Shown here one piece after another: positions 38,708-46,637 of a stretch of 64,000 bases of DNA. Position 1 is the stretch's first letter. Each line of letters opens with the position of its first letter. A program made the translations under genes and the position numbers. The notes below the pieces were generated by a model. It was given only the letters and a program-made list of their open reading frames with translations, was not told the origin of the DNA and did not search any database. Origin of the DNA: Trebonia sp963843745 (GTDB lineage Bacteria > Actinomycetota > Actinomycetes > Streptosporangiales > Streptosporangiaceae); contig CAWJLP010000005.1 of the NCBI GenBank assembly GCA_963843745.1, positions 62,001 through 126,000 of the forward strand, read 5' to 3'.

Positions 38708-39721
38708 CTACTCCCGGTACTCGCGGCCGGTCAGGGCAAGGAAGGCGGTTTCCAGGCTCGGCTTGGCCTGGGTGGCGTCGCGGACGTGCAGGCCGTTGGC
38801 GGCGCCGATGTTCATCAGGTCGCCGAGCAGGCCCTCGGGGTCGCCGCTGAACACGCGGAGCAGGTCACCGTCGGCCTCGACCTTGGTGACGCCGGGGCGG
38901 CCGGCCAGCCCGGCCCGCTCGGCCAGGCCGTCAGGCACTGGCTCCTCGTAGCGGACGGTCACGACCGTTTCCGCGCCCGCGTCGGCCAGCAGGTCGTCCA
39001 GCGTTCCCTCGGCGAGGATCTTGCCGTGGTCGACCACCGCGATCCGGTCGCAGAGCGCCTCCGCCTCTTCCATGTAGTGGGTGGTCAGCAAGATCGTCTG
39101 GCCCTCGGCGTGCAGCACGTTGAGGATGTCCCACAGGTTCACCCGGGTCTGCGGGTCGAGGCCCGCTGTCGGCTCGTCGAGGAACAGCACGTCGGGCCGG
39201 TGTACCAGGGCCCTGGCGATCATCAGGCGGCGGGCCTGGCCGCCGGACAGCTGGTCGGCCATCGCGTTCTTCCGGTCGCCGAGGCCGAAGGCGTCGATGA
39301 GCTGGGTCGCGCGCTTGGCCGCGACCGCCTTGGAAAGGCCGAAGAACCGGCTGCGGAACTCCAGGTTCTCCGCCACCGTGAGCTGCATGTCCAGCGTGTT
39401 GTTCTGGGTGACGACGCCGATCCGGCGCTTGACCGCCACCGGCTTCCTGGTGACGTCGTGGCCGGCCACCCAGGCCCGGCCGCCGGTGGGGTGCACCAGC
39501 GTGGTGAGCATGCCGATGGTGGTGGACTTGCCGGCGCCGTTCGGGCCGAGGAGGCCGAAGAACTCGCCTTGCGGGATGTCCAGGTCGATGCCGCGCACCG
39601 CCTCGACGTCGCCGCGGGAACTCTTGTAGGTCTTGCGCAGGTCCTCGGTCCTGATCGCCGCGGTCCGCGGCGGCTCTGGCGGCGGCGTCATGTTCCTGGT
39701 GTTCGCGGTGGCGGTGGTCAC
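38708..39721 (-). CDS. daunorubicin-resistance-type ABC transporter ATP-binding protein
   Basis: 337 residues from GTG 39721, which overlaps the marR stop as GTGA. Walker A GPNGAGKST, Q-loop VTQNNTLDMQLTV, signature LSGGQARRLMIARAL, Walker B VLFLDEPTAGLD and H-loop TTHYMEEAE place it in the DrrA/NodI group. C-terminal 100 residues form the usual DrrA regulatory domain ending LETAFLALTGREYRE. An internal ATG (39691, MTPPPEPP) is a possible start. Confidence 0.92.
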   Translation of the reverse strand: MTTATANTRNMTPPPEPPRTAAIRTEDLRKTYKSSRGDVEAVRGIDLDIPQGEFFGLLGPNGAGKSTTIGMLTTLVHPTGGRAWVAGHDVTRKPVAVKRRIGVVTQNNTLDMQLTVAENLEFRSRFFGLSKAVAAKRATQLIDAFGLGDRKNAMADQLSGGQARRLMIARALVHRPDVLFLDEPTAGLDPQTRVNLWDILNVLHAEGQTILLTTHYMEEAEALCDRIAVVDHGKILAEGTLDDLLADAGAETVVTVRYEEPVPDGLAERAGLAGRPGVTKVEADGDLLRVFSGDPEGLLGDLMNIGAANGLHVRDATQAKPSLETAFLALTGREYRE

Positions 39722-40299
39722 CGGCCGCGCTCCTCTCGCATCAAGCGGCCGAGGTGGCCGATCATCTGGACGAAGAACCTCCGCACGACAGCCTCGTCGG
39801 CCTCGTCGGCGAAGTCGAATGCTTTTCGCCACCGGGGGGCGGCCTGGGTCACGTAGTAGGTGATGACGGCCCGGCCCTGGTCGGTGAGGTACAGCCGGAC
39901 GATGCGGCGGTCGGCCTCGTCGGGCTTGCGCTCGACGAAGCCGTCCCTGGCGAGGGTGTTGACCACGGCGGTCACCGTGCCGGGGCTGGACCAGGCGCGG
40001 TCCGCGACCTCGCTGGACTTCAGGCCGTCCTCGTCCATGAGCACCCGCAGCACGCCGAGCCCCGCCAGGCTGACCTTGAGCCCGGCGGCCTGAACGGTGC
40101 ACTGGCCGTAGGCGCCCATGAGCTTGGTGGCGGTGAGCAGCAGCGCTTGCAGCGGGGCGTCCTCGGGAAACCGCTCGACATCCGTGGGCCAGTCCCATTG
40201 CACGGCGTCCGGGTTGAGCGGCCCGCAAGGGGCGCCGTCGGCTGGCGGCGCCTGCTCTGACTGGTCGCCGCCTGACAGGTCGAGATCCCCGGAAGGCAC
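39718..40299 (-). CDS. MarR family transcriptional regulator
   Basis: 193 residues. A 60-residue acidic Pro-rich N-terminal extension precedes the winged helix: LKSSEVADRAWSSPGTVTAVVNTLARDGFVERKPDEADRRIVRLYLTDQG is the recognition helix and wing. Dimerisation helices flank it. Heads an operon with the ABC exporter, suggesting ligand-relieved repression of export. GTG 40299 lies 6 nt from the -10 box, so the mRNA is probably leaderless. Confidence 0.9.
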   Translation of the reverse strand: MPSGDLDLSGGDQSEQAPPADGAPCGPLNPDAVQWDWPTDVERFPEDAPLQALLLTATKLMGAYGQCTVQAAGLKVSLAGLGVLRVLMDEDGLKSSEVADRAWSSPGTVTAVVNTLARDGFVERKPDEADRRIVRLYLTDQGRAVITYYVTQAAPRWRKAFDFADEADEAVVRRFFVQMIGHLGRLMREERGR

Positions 40300-40305
40300 G
40301 GGCTC

Positions 40306-40364
40306 AGTATGCCCGGCATGACATTTGAGGTCAAATATTTTGAGTACGAACTTACATATTTGAC
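40306..40364. promoter_or_regulatory. marR promoter and MarR/PadR operator region
   Basis: Minus strand: TTGACC (-35, 40334-40329), 17 nt, CATACT (-10, 40311-40306), 6 nt before the marR GTG. The perfect 9-bp inverted repeat GTCAAATAT/ATATTTGAC (40330-40338 and 40356-40364) overlaps the -35, so the bound regulator would block marR and could also affect divergent padR. The 98-bp gap is strikingly AT-rich. On the plus strand TAATCT (40389) is a -10 candidate 3 nt before the padR ATG. Confidence 0.8.
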
Positions 40365-40397
40365 TACCACATATTGGTAGGTGCAGACTAATCTGCT

Positions 40398-40955
40398 ATG
40401 AATCTAAGTCGGCTCATGATCCTCGGCTTGCTAGCCGAGCGCGGACCGATGCACGGCCACCAGATCCGCCGGGCCGGCGAACTGGCCAACGCCGAGGTAT
40501 GGGGCGGGATAACCGGCGGAGCGCTGTACGCGGAGCTGCGGAAACTATCTGGGGAAGCGCTGATCCGCGCGGTTCGCGAGGAGCAGGTAGGCCGGCGGCC
40601 GGCGCGGACCGTGTACGCGATCACGGAAGAAGGCCACCTGGAGCTGGCGATCCAGCGCGACGCCGCCCTTGACGTCGTCTTCGGCTCGGCCGACCCGGTC
40701 TCGGTCGTCCTGCTGTTCGCGGCAGGCGGAAACGTCGCTGACCTGCGTGAACGGCTCGCGGCCCGCAGCCGGCGGGTCGCGGTCCAGCTCGACGCGATGG
40801 CGTCAGAACGGGAGCGGCTGACTGCCCGGGAGCTGCTGTCGCCACTTGCGATCGCCGCGTTCCGCCGCGGGGAGCTCCGTCTGGAAGCCGAGCTGCGCTG
40901 GCACGAGGAGTTCGACTCCAAGCTCGCGGCGGACACGGACAGGCCGGGCGCGTGA
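40398..40955 (+). CDS. PadR family transcriptional regulator
   Basis: 185 residues. N-terminal winged helix with the PadR pattern: LMILGLLAERGPMHGHQIRRAGE, GGALYAELRKLSGEALIRAV, RTVYAITEEGHLEL; C-terminal coiled dimerisation region (AARSRRVAVQLDAMASERERL). Usually represses a nearby transporter or enzyme. Divergent from marR and followed by a small membrane protein gene, a likely target. ATG 40398 lies close behind a TAATCT -10, suggesting a short or absent leader. Confidence 0.9.
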   Translation: MNLSRLMILGLLAERGPMHGHQIRRAGELANAEVWGGITGGALYAELRKLSGEALIRAVREEQVGRRPARTVYAITEEGHLELAIQRDAALDVVFGSADPVSVVLLFAAGGNVADLRERLAARSRRVAVQLDAMASERERLTARELLSPLAIAAFRRGELRLEAELRWHEEFDSKLAADTDRPGA

Positions 40956-40977
40956 TGGTGGGCCAGGTGGTGCCCGA

Positions 40978-41418
40978 ATGACCCGGCAACTGGCGGTCAA
41001 CATGGGCGCCTGCGCCTTGCTCCTCGTCCAGTACCTGCTGGGCATGGTCGTGAACGTGTACATCGTCCTGCCCGGCCGCCATCCCGGGGCCGGCGCCGGC
41101 GACTATTTCTCCGGCGCCGCCGCCGGCCTGGCGTGGGTGGTCGCCGACGGTCCCGCCTGGGCAGCGGCCCACGCCGCCTTCGGCATGGCGCTCGCCGCCT
41201 TGGCGCTCGCCGCGGTCGCGATCGCCTGGCGGCGAGGCGGCACGGGGGGCAGGGCGGCTTCGGTCATCGGCGCCCTCGCGATCATCGGGGCGGGGTTCAA
41301 CGGGGCCAGCTTCGTCAACTACGGGCACGCCTTCAGCTCGATGATCATGGCGGGGCTATGGGCACTGGCGCTAGCCTGCTACCTCGCCGGGGCGATACTC
41401 GCCCTACGGCGGTCGTGA
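40978..41418 (+). CDS. four-helix integral membrane protein
   Basis: 146 residues from ATG 40978 (AGGTGG about 8 nt upstream), 22 nt after padR. Four hydrophobic segments: VNMGACALLLVQYLLGMVVN, AGLAWVVADG/AHAAFGMALA, SVIGALAIIGAGF and MIMAGLWALALACYLAGAI, with short charged loops. No known domain is recognised; the location behind padR suggests PadR control. Confidence 0.7.
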   Translation: MTRQLAVNMGACALLLVQYLLGMVVNVYIVLPGRHPGAGAGDYFSGAAAGLAWVVADGPAWAAAHAAFGMALAALALAAVAIAWRRGGTGGRAASVIGALAIIGAGFNGASFVNYGHAFSSMIMAGLWALALACYLAGAILALRRS

Positions 41419-41552
41419 GGACGCACGGGGACCGATCGGGCCGTGCCCCGGCCCGCATCGCATACCGTATACAGAGCATCACTCCAGCGAACCCCCAATT
41501 CGCGCTGTTCTCCTCAGATTAGGCAATAACGTACAGCGAGGAGGCACACACG

Positions 41553-41798
41553 TTGCAGACCAAGCTGGGCCGGATCGTCATCACCGCGGCGGTCGGAGCG
41601 GTAGCGCTGGGAGCCGGGCTGGGCGGCAGCCTCGCCGTGGCCAGCGCCGCGACATCGCACGCTGCGCCGGCGTCATCGACGACGGCGAGAACGAGTTCGG
41701 CTGATTCCGGCAATGCCGCGGCGGCGACCCCCGCGCCGTCGGCTACGCACTCCACCCACAACTGCCCGCATATGAACGGGCGGCCGGCCACCGGCTAA
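41553..41798 (+). CDS. small secreted protein of unknown function
   Basis: 81 residues from TTG 41553; GAGGAGG lies about 9 nt upstream. Signal peptide (KLGRIVITAAVGAVALGAGLGG, cleavage likely near VASAA) followed by an Ala/Ser/Thr-rich disordered segment and a C-terminal HSTHNCPHMNGRPATG with one cysteine and several His, possibly metal-binding. Similar NCPHM tails occur in small actinobacterial exoproteins. The 3' half is antisense to the transglutaminase C-terminal extension. Confidence 0.55.
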   Translation: MQTKLGRIVITAAVGAVALGAGLGGSLAVASAATSHAAPASSTTARTSSADSGNAAAATPAPSATHSTHNCPHMNGRPATG

Positions 41799-42689
41799 GG
41801 AGGGCGGAGCGGGGGAGTCAGCCGCGTACGTTCGGGATAATGCGAGGCGAGTGACTTCGACCGTCACCTCCATGTCGCTGTCCGGCGGGCCGTGGTAGAG
41901 GCCCTTGAGCGGGGGGACGTCGGTGTAGTCGCGGCCGCGGGCGACCACCACGTGCCGCTCCCCCACCTCGGCCCCGCTCGTCGGGTCGAGCGGGATCCAC
42001 GAGCCCGCCCAGTACTCCACCCAGGCGTGGCTCTGCCCGACCGCGGTGCGGCCAGGCTCGGCGTGGACGTCGGGATGCAGGTAGCCGGACACGTAACGGG
42101 CGGGCAGCCCCGCGGCGCGCAGCAGCGCCACGGTCAGCTGCGCCATGTCCTGGCACACTCCCTGGCCCTTGTCCCAGGCCTCCTGGGCGTTGGTGCGCAC
42201 CCCGGTCGCGCCGGGCATGTACGTGACGTGCTCGCGGACGCGGGCGGAGATCGCCGCCGCGGCCTCGTCCGGGTCCAGGCCGCTGACGCCGGTCATGGCC
42301 GCGTGCTGGATCTCCGCCGTCACCGTGGTCAGCGGGGTGGGCAGCAGGAACTCGAGCAGCCTCCCCCTCGGAGCCCGGTCGCGCAGCCCCGCCCAGCCCG
42401 AGCGCTCTCGCGAAGCGGGGATGCCGGGAAACGGCTCGGTCTCCACCATCGCGGTCGCCCGGATCAGCAGCCCGTCGTGCGCCTCGGGCAGGTCGAACAC
42501 GCTGACGTAGCTGCCCCAGTAGTCGTTGTAGGTCCACACCGGCGCGCCGGGCCCCGCGGTCACCCGCGCGTCCATCGTCGTCTGCGTCGGCAGCGTCAGC
42601 GGCGTCATCCGCGCCTCGTTGAACGACGTCAGCACGGGCCCTGAGTACGTGACCTGGGTAGTGTGCTCGATCCGCAGTCGCCAGCCCAC
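41673..42689 (-). CDS. transglutaminase-like protein with C-terminal extension
   Basis: 338 residues. N-terminal bacterial transglutaminase-like domain (LRIEHTTQVTYSGPVLTSFNEARMTP) and a papain-like core with the catalytic triad: GVCQDMAQL (Cys), SHAWVEYW (His) and PLDPTSG (Asp). Third gene of the ATP-grasp/alpha-E/transglutaminase cluster found widely in bacteria (Rv2411c-Rv2409c in Mycobacterium tuberculosis). The family normally ends near VEVTRLA; here about 55 Arg/Gly-rich residues follow, antisense to the small secreted gene. GTG 42689 is 3 nt from the upstream stop. Confidence 0.88.
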   Translation of the reverse strand: MGWRLRIEHTTQVTYSGPVLTSFNEARMTPLTLPTQTTMDARVTAGPGAPVWTYNDYWGSYVSVFDLPEAHDGLLIRATAMVETEPFPGIPASRERSGWAGLRDRAPRGRLLEFLLPTPLTTVTAEIQHAAMTGVSGLDPDEAAAAISARVREHVTYMPGATGVRTNAQEAWDKGQGVCQDMAQLTVALLRAAGLPARYVSGYLHPDVHAEPGRTAVGQSHAWVEYWAGSWIPLDPTSGAEVGERHVVVARGRDYTDVPPLKGLYHGPPDSDMEVTVEVTRLALSRTYAADSPAPPSLAGGRPPVHMRAVVGGVRSRRRGGRRRGIAGISRTRSRRRR

Positions 42690-42692
42690 CGC

Positions 42693-43637
42693 TCAGCCGC
42701 CCCGTTCCCAGGCGACCGGCGACTGGTACTGGAAGTATCGCTTGGCGATCGCCTCGCTCGCTCGCACGCAGGTCTCCTGCAAGGTGGACAGCAGCTCGGG
42801 CAGCTGGGCCGGGAGCTGCTTCGGGTCAGCGTACTCAAGCCGGTTCCGCAGCCGCCCGACCGGCCGCCGCGCCGGGTCGTCGAGGCCTGCCCGCACCGGG
42901 CCAGGGGACAGGTCGGCCAGGCACTCCTCCGCGGTGGCCAGCGCGTGGACGACGCTGCGCGGGAAGAGCCTGTCGAGCATCAGGAACTCCGCGACCCGCG
43001 CGGACTCCGCGGCCCAGCCGTGGGTGCGGATGAAGCTCTCGTGCGCGCCGCAGGCTCGCAGCAGGACCGGCCAGCCGAGCTCGTCGGGGGCGGACATCCT
43101 CGCCAGCAGCAGCCGTGCGGTCATGTCGGCGCGCTCCAGGCTGCGGCCGAGCACCAGGAACCGCCAGGCGTCGTCGTGGCTCATCGTCGAGTCGGCGAGG
43201 CCGAAGAACAGCGCGGCCCGCTCCCTGATGAAGCGCAGGTAGACGTGCGGGCCGAGGCGTTCGGCGGCGCGTTTCTGGCCGGGCAGCGTGAGCGCGGTGA
43301 CGTTCAGGCACTCCCACATCTCGCTGGAGATGACCTCGCGGATGCCGCGCACCCCGGCCCGCGCGCCGAGCACGGCCCCGGCGATCGCGCTGGGACTGTG
43401 CGTGTCGTAGACCAGGCGGAACAGCACCGCGCCGACGTCGAGCGCGGCGTCGGCGTCGGCTTCCACGCCGAGGATGCCGAACAGCGCGCGGCACTCCGCG
43501 TCCGAGCCGCCGCCCGCCGCGCCGAGCATCCGGTGCACGTACGCGTCGATCAGCCGCGCGGTGTCGTCGGCGCGCTCCACGTAGCGCCCGGTCCAGTACA
43601 GCGTCTCGGCGATCCGGCTGAGCAGCTCGCTGTTCAC
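42693..43637 (-). CDS. alpha-E domain-containing protein
   Basis: 314 residues from GTG 43637, overlapping the ATP-grasp stop as GTGA. All-helical alpha-E (DUF403) protein: SRIAETLYWTGRYVERADDTARL at the start, then SMSHDDAWRFLVLGRSLERADMTARL (here STMSHDD…) and AESARVAEFLMLDRLFPRSVVHAL. Partner of the ATP-grasp protein in a conserved, incompletely characterised peptide or amide-forming system. No active site is known in this subunit. Confidence 0.92.
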   Translation of the reverse strand: MNSELLSRIAETLYWTGRYVERADDTARLIDAYVHRMLGAAGGGSDAECRALFGILGVEADADAALDVGAVLFRLVYDTHSPSAIAGAVLGARAGVRGIREVISSEMWECLNVTALTLPGQKRAAERLGPHVYLRFIRERAALFFGLADSTMSHDDAWRFLVLGRSLERADMTARLLLARMSAPDELGWPVLLRACGAHESFIRTHGWAAESARVAEFLMLDRLFPRSVVHALATAEECLADLSPGPVRAGLDDPARRPVGRLRNRLEYADPKQLPAQLPELLSTLQETCVRASEAIAKRYFQYQSPVAWERGG

Positions 43638-45208
43638 TGTTCCGGACCGCTCTGCCTCCCGATGGCCGTGACCTCGGGTCCGCTGCTTCTTGCTGTTATC
43701 ACAACTGGCTGGGGCAGATTCTGCTGGATTTGCCCTGAACGAGCGCTGGCTATCACCCAGGTGTCCTTGGATCCGCCGCCCTGGCTGGAGTTCACGACCA
43801 GTTCTCCCTCGGGGAGGGCCACTCGAGTCAGTCCGCCGGGCAGCACCCATACGTCGCTGCCGTCGTTCACCGCGAACGGCCGCAGGTCGATGTGCCGCGG
43901 CGCCAGCTTCTCCCCGACGAGCACCGGCGAGGTGGACAGTGCCACCGGGCGCTGCGCCAGCCAGCCGCGCGGGTTGGCCTGGACCCTGGCCTTGAGCATG
44001 GCGAGCTCTTCTGCCGTGGCGCGCGGGCCGATCACGATGCCGGCGCCGCCCGCGCCGTCGACCGGCTTGAGCACCAGCTGGTCCAGGTTGCCGAGGACCC
44101 AGCCGAGCACGTCCGGGTCGTCGAGGCGGTGCGACTCCACGTTGTCGAGCAGCGGCTCTTCGCCGAGGTAGTACCGGATCAGGTCGGGCAGGTAGGTGTA
44201 GATCAGCTTGTCGTCGGCGACCCCGTTGCCGATGCCGTTGGCGATCGTCACGTTGCCCGACCGCGCGGCGTTGAGCAGGCCGGGGCAGCCGAGCACGGAA
44301 TCGGGGCGGAAATGCAGCGGGTCGAGCCAGTCGTCATCCACCCTTCTGTAGATGACGTCCACTGGCCGCCTGCCGTGGGTGGTGTGGACGTAGACCCTGT
44401 TGCGGTAGCAGAACAGGTCGCGGCCCTCGACGAGTTCCACGCCCATCAGCCGTGCCAGCAGGGTGTGCTCGAAGTACGCTGCGTTGTACACGCCGGGGGT
44501 GAGCACTACCACGAAGGGGTCGACGGCGCCGTGCGGCGCGGCGGCCCGCAGCGCGCCGAGCAGCCGTGACGGGTACTCGTCGACCTGGTGGACGCGCTGC
44601 TCGGCGAACAGGGCGGGGAAGGTCCTGGTCATGGCCAGCCGGTTCTCGATCACGTAGCTCACCCCGGACGGGACGCGCACGTTGTCCTCGAGAACCCGGA
44701 ACCGGCCGGCCTCGTCCCTGACGAGATCGATGCCGGCGACGTGGACGCGCACTCCGTTCGGCGGGACGACCCCGATGACCTCGCGGCGGAACTTCTCGCT
44801 CGTGAAGACGAGCCGCCACGGGACCACGCCGTCGTCGAACGCGCGGCCTTGCCCGTAGACATCCGCGAGGAACGCCTCGAGCGCCTTGACCCGCTGCCTG
44901 ACCCCGCTGGCGACGAGATCCCACTCGACGGCGTCGATGACCCGCGGTATGAGGTCGAGCGGGAACGGCCGTTCCTCCCCGGCGTAGTCGTAGGTGACCC
45001 CGCGGTCGGTGAACACCCGGGCGAGCTGGTCCGCGCGGAACCTCAGCTCGCCAGGATCCATCGGCTGCAGCACCGCCACGAGCGCGTCGTAGGCCGCGCG
45101 CGGCTTGCCGGGCGCGGCGAACATCTCGTCCCAGGCCTCGGCGAGCCGGTAACCGTCGAAAATGTCCGCCACACCCTCCAGCGTAGACATCTGCTGTTCC
45201 ACGTCCAT
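43634..45208 (-). CDS. circularly permuted ATP-grasp protein (type 2)
   Basis: 524 residues. Characteristic segments: RDQLARVFTDRGVTYDY-like opening (ADQLARVFTDRGVTYDYAG), FPLDLIPRVIDAVEWDLVASGVRQRVKALEAFLADVYG, VLEDNVRVPSGVSYVIENR, VDVIYRRVDDDWLDPLHF, NGIGNGVADDKLIYTYLPD and LKPVDGAGGAGIVIGPRA (ATP-binding). Probably activates a carboxylate with ATP to form an amide, with the alpha-E and transglutaminase partners downstream. The last residues (VITARSS) are encoded by a 17-mer that recurs three times upstream of this gene. Confidence 0.93.
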   Translation of the reverse strand: MDVEQQMSTLEGVADIFDGYRLAEAWDEMFAAPGKPRAAYDALVAVLQPMDPGELRFRADQLARVFTDRGVTYDYAGEERPFPLDLIPRVIDAVEWDLVASGVRQRVKALEAFLADVYGQGRAFDDGVVPWRLVFTSEKFRREVIGVVPPNGVRVHVAGIDLVRDEAGRFRVLEDNVRVPSGVSYVIENRLAMTRTFPALFAEQRVHQVDEYPSRLLGALRAAAPHGAVDPFVVVLTPGVYNAAYFEHTLLARLMGVELVEGRDLFCYRNRVYVHTTHGRRPVDVIYRRVDDDWLDPLHFRPDSVLGCPGLLNAARSGNVTIANGIGNGVADDKLIYTYLPDLIRYYLGEEPLLDNVESHRLDDPDVLGWVLGNLDQLVLKPVDGAGGAGIVIGPRATAEELAMLKARVQANPRGWLAQRPVALSTSPVLVGEKLAPRHIDLRPFAVNDGSDVWVLPGGLTRVALPEGELVVNSSQGGGSKDTWVIASARSGQIQQNLPQPVVITARSSGPEVTAIGRQSGPEQ

Positions 45209-45559
45209 TTCACCAGGTGACCCAGATGTTTCGGACTATTTCCCCGCTATGACCAACCAGCCGCGCGTCGGGTTGGCGACTGCGCCGCTTCTTGCTGTTA
45301 TCAGGGTCGGCGGGATGATCGCGGGGAGTTTGACGCCGAAAACAGGGACAAAGTCCCCACGATCTTTGGCGGCCCGCTCCTTCTTGCTGTTATCAGCGTG
45401 GTGGAGTTATCGTGCGGGATCCAGCGCCGAAAACCGGGCCAAATCCCGCACGATCGTCGAACGCCGGCAAGCGTCGGCTCGCTTCTTGCTGTTATCAGGT
45501 TCAGGCGGAGCGGTCGTGGCGGGTGGCGCCGGACGCTGATCACATGTGTCACTGCTGTT

Positions 45560-45631
45560 CACTTTGCAGACCTGGTGACCACTTTTCGAGGTGAGTTACC
45601 GGTCACAAGTGGTCATTTCGGCTGCAAAGTG
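45560..45631. repeat. nested 72-bp inverted repeat
   Basis: Outer arms CACTTTGCAG/CTGCAAAGTG (10 bp) and inner arms TGACCACTT/AAGTGGTCA (9 bp), both perfect, around a 22-nt centre. Two stacked palindromes of different sequence suggest a regulatory or element-end structure rather than a terminator. Confidence 0.8.
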
Positions 45632-45693
45632 AGACTAGGTATAGGGCGGAGCTCGTCAGCGGTGGCTGGTGGTACTCGTGGGGTGGCAACGGG

Positions 45694-45950
45694 GCCGGCG
45701 GCTGGGAGCGTGGGCCGGGCGGCAGCTGGGAGGGGCGGGGCCGGCGGCTGGGGCCGGGCGGCGGCTGGGAGGGTGGGCCGAGCTGGCGGCTGGAAGGTGG
45801 GACCGGGAGGCAGCTGGGAGCGTGGGGCCGGGAGGCAGCTGAAGGGACGGGCCGGGCGGCGGCTGGGAGGGTGGGGCTGGGCGGCTGGGCGGCTGGGAGG
45901 GTGGGGCCGGGCGGCGGCTGGGAGGGGTGGGGGCGGGCGGCGGCTAGCCT
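45694..45950. repeat. G-rich minisatellite upstream of the PaiB-like gene
   Basis: About ten imperfect copies of a roughly 26-bp unit GGGCCGGGCGGCGGCTGGGA, strongly G-biased on the plus strand. It ends about 20 bp before the ATG of the next gene. Confidence 0.88.
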
Positions 45951-45971
45951 GGTGGGGAGAGAGGTGGCGAT

Positions 45972-46637
45972 ATGTACATTCCAGCCCATTTCGCGCCGGA
46001 TGAGGCGACGGTCGGTGAGCTGTTGCGCCATCATGGCGCGGCCGATCTGGTGACGGTGACGGCGGAGGGGCTGGTGGCGACCATGCTGCCGTTCATCTAC
46101 GTGCCGGAGGAGGGTGAGCACGGGGCGTTGCACGGGCACCTGGCGCGGAACAACCCGCAGTGGAAGCTGCCGGCCAGCGGGGACTCGCTCGTGATCGTCC
46201 GGGGGCCTGACGCGTACATCACGCCCGGCTGGTACGCGTCCAAGATCGAGCACGGCCGGGTGGTGCCGACCTGGAACTACGTCACCGCGCACGTGTACGG
46301 CCAGTTCGTGGTGCACGACGACCCGGTGTGGACAGAAGACCTCGTCCGCCGCCTCACCGCCAAGCACGAGGCGTACCGGGAGCATCCCTGGTCGCCCGAC
46401 GACGCACCGCGCGCGTTCATCGAGGGGCAGCTGCGCGCCATCGTCGGCGTGGAGCTGGTGATCAGCCGGATCGAGGCGAAGGCCAAGCTCAGCCAGAACC
46501 GGCCGGCCGCCGACGTCGAGGGGGTCATCGCCGGGCTGCGCGAGCGGGGCGACGAGGCGATGGCCGACGCCGTCGAGCAGGCCCGCGACGGGCACACCGC
46601 TAACGGGCACACCGCTAGCAGAGCCGCCGGCGGCTAG
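45972..46637 (+). CDS. PaiB-like FMN-binding negative transcriptional regulator
   Basis: 221 residues. The PaiB signature is clear: MYIPAHFAPD start, PFIYVPEEGEHGALHGHLARNNPQW and the block YITPGWYASKIEHGRVVPTWNYVTAHVYG, forming a split-barrel flavin-reductase-like fold. Related proteins affect sporulation or polyamine-related genes in Bacillus; here the role is unknown. AGAGGTGG lies about 8 nt before ATG. The C-terminus adds a disordered GHTANGHTA tail and overlaps convergent aroE by 4 bp. Confidence 0.9.
   Translation: MYIPAHFAPDEATVGELLRHHGAADLVTVTAEGLVATMLPFIYVPEEGEHGALHGHLARNNPQWKLPASGDSLVIVRGPDAYITPGWYASKIEHGRVVPTWNYVTAHVYGQFVVHDDPVWTEDLVRRLTAKHEAYREHPWSPDDAPRAFIEGQLRAIVGVELVISRIEAKAKLSQNRPAADVEGVIAGLRERGDEAMADAVEQARDGHTANGHTASRAAGG

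Larger units (their letters stand above)
45209..45971. other. repeat-rich gap between the ATP-grasp and PaiB genes
   Basis: 763 bp without a supportable gene. In order: three copies of the 17-mer GCTTCTTGCTGTTATCA (45287-45303, 45379-45395 with one mismatch, 45481-45497), alternating with two hairpins (45317-45364 and 45409-45454) that share the loop GCCGAAAAC; a nested inverted repeat (45560-45631); then a G-rich minisatellite (45694-45950) running up to the paiB-like ribosome-binding site. Confidence 0.85.

Noticed and set aside
45280..45500. CRISPR-like array of 17-mers
   Set aside because: Only three copies with spacers of about 80 bp that resemble each other and form hairpins; no cas genes nearby.
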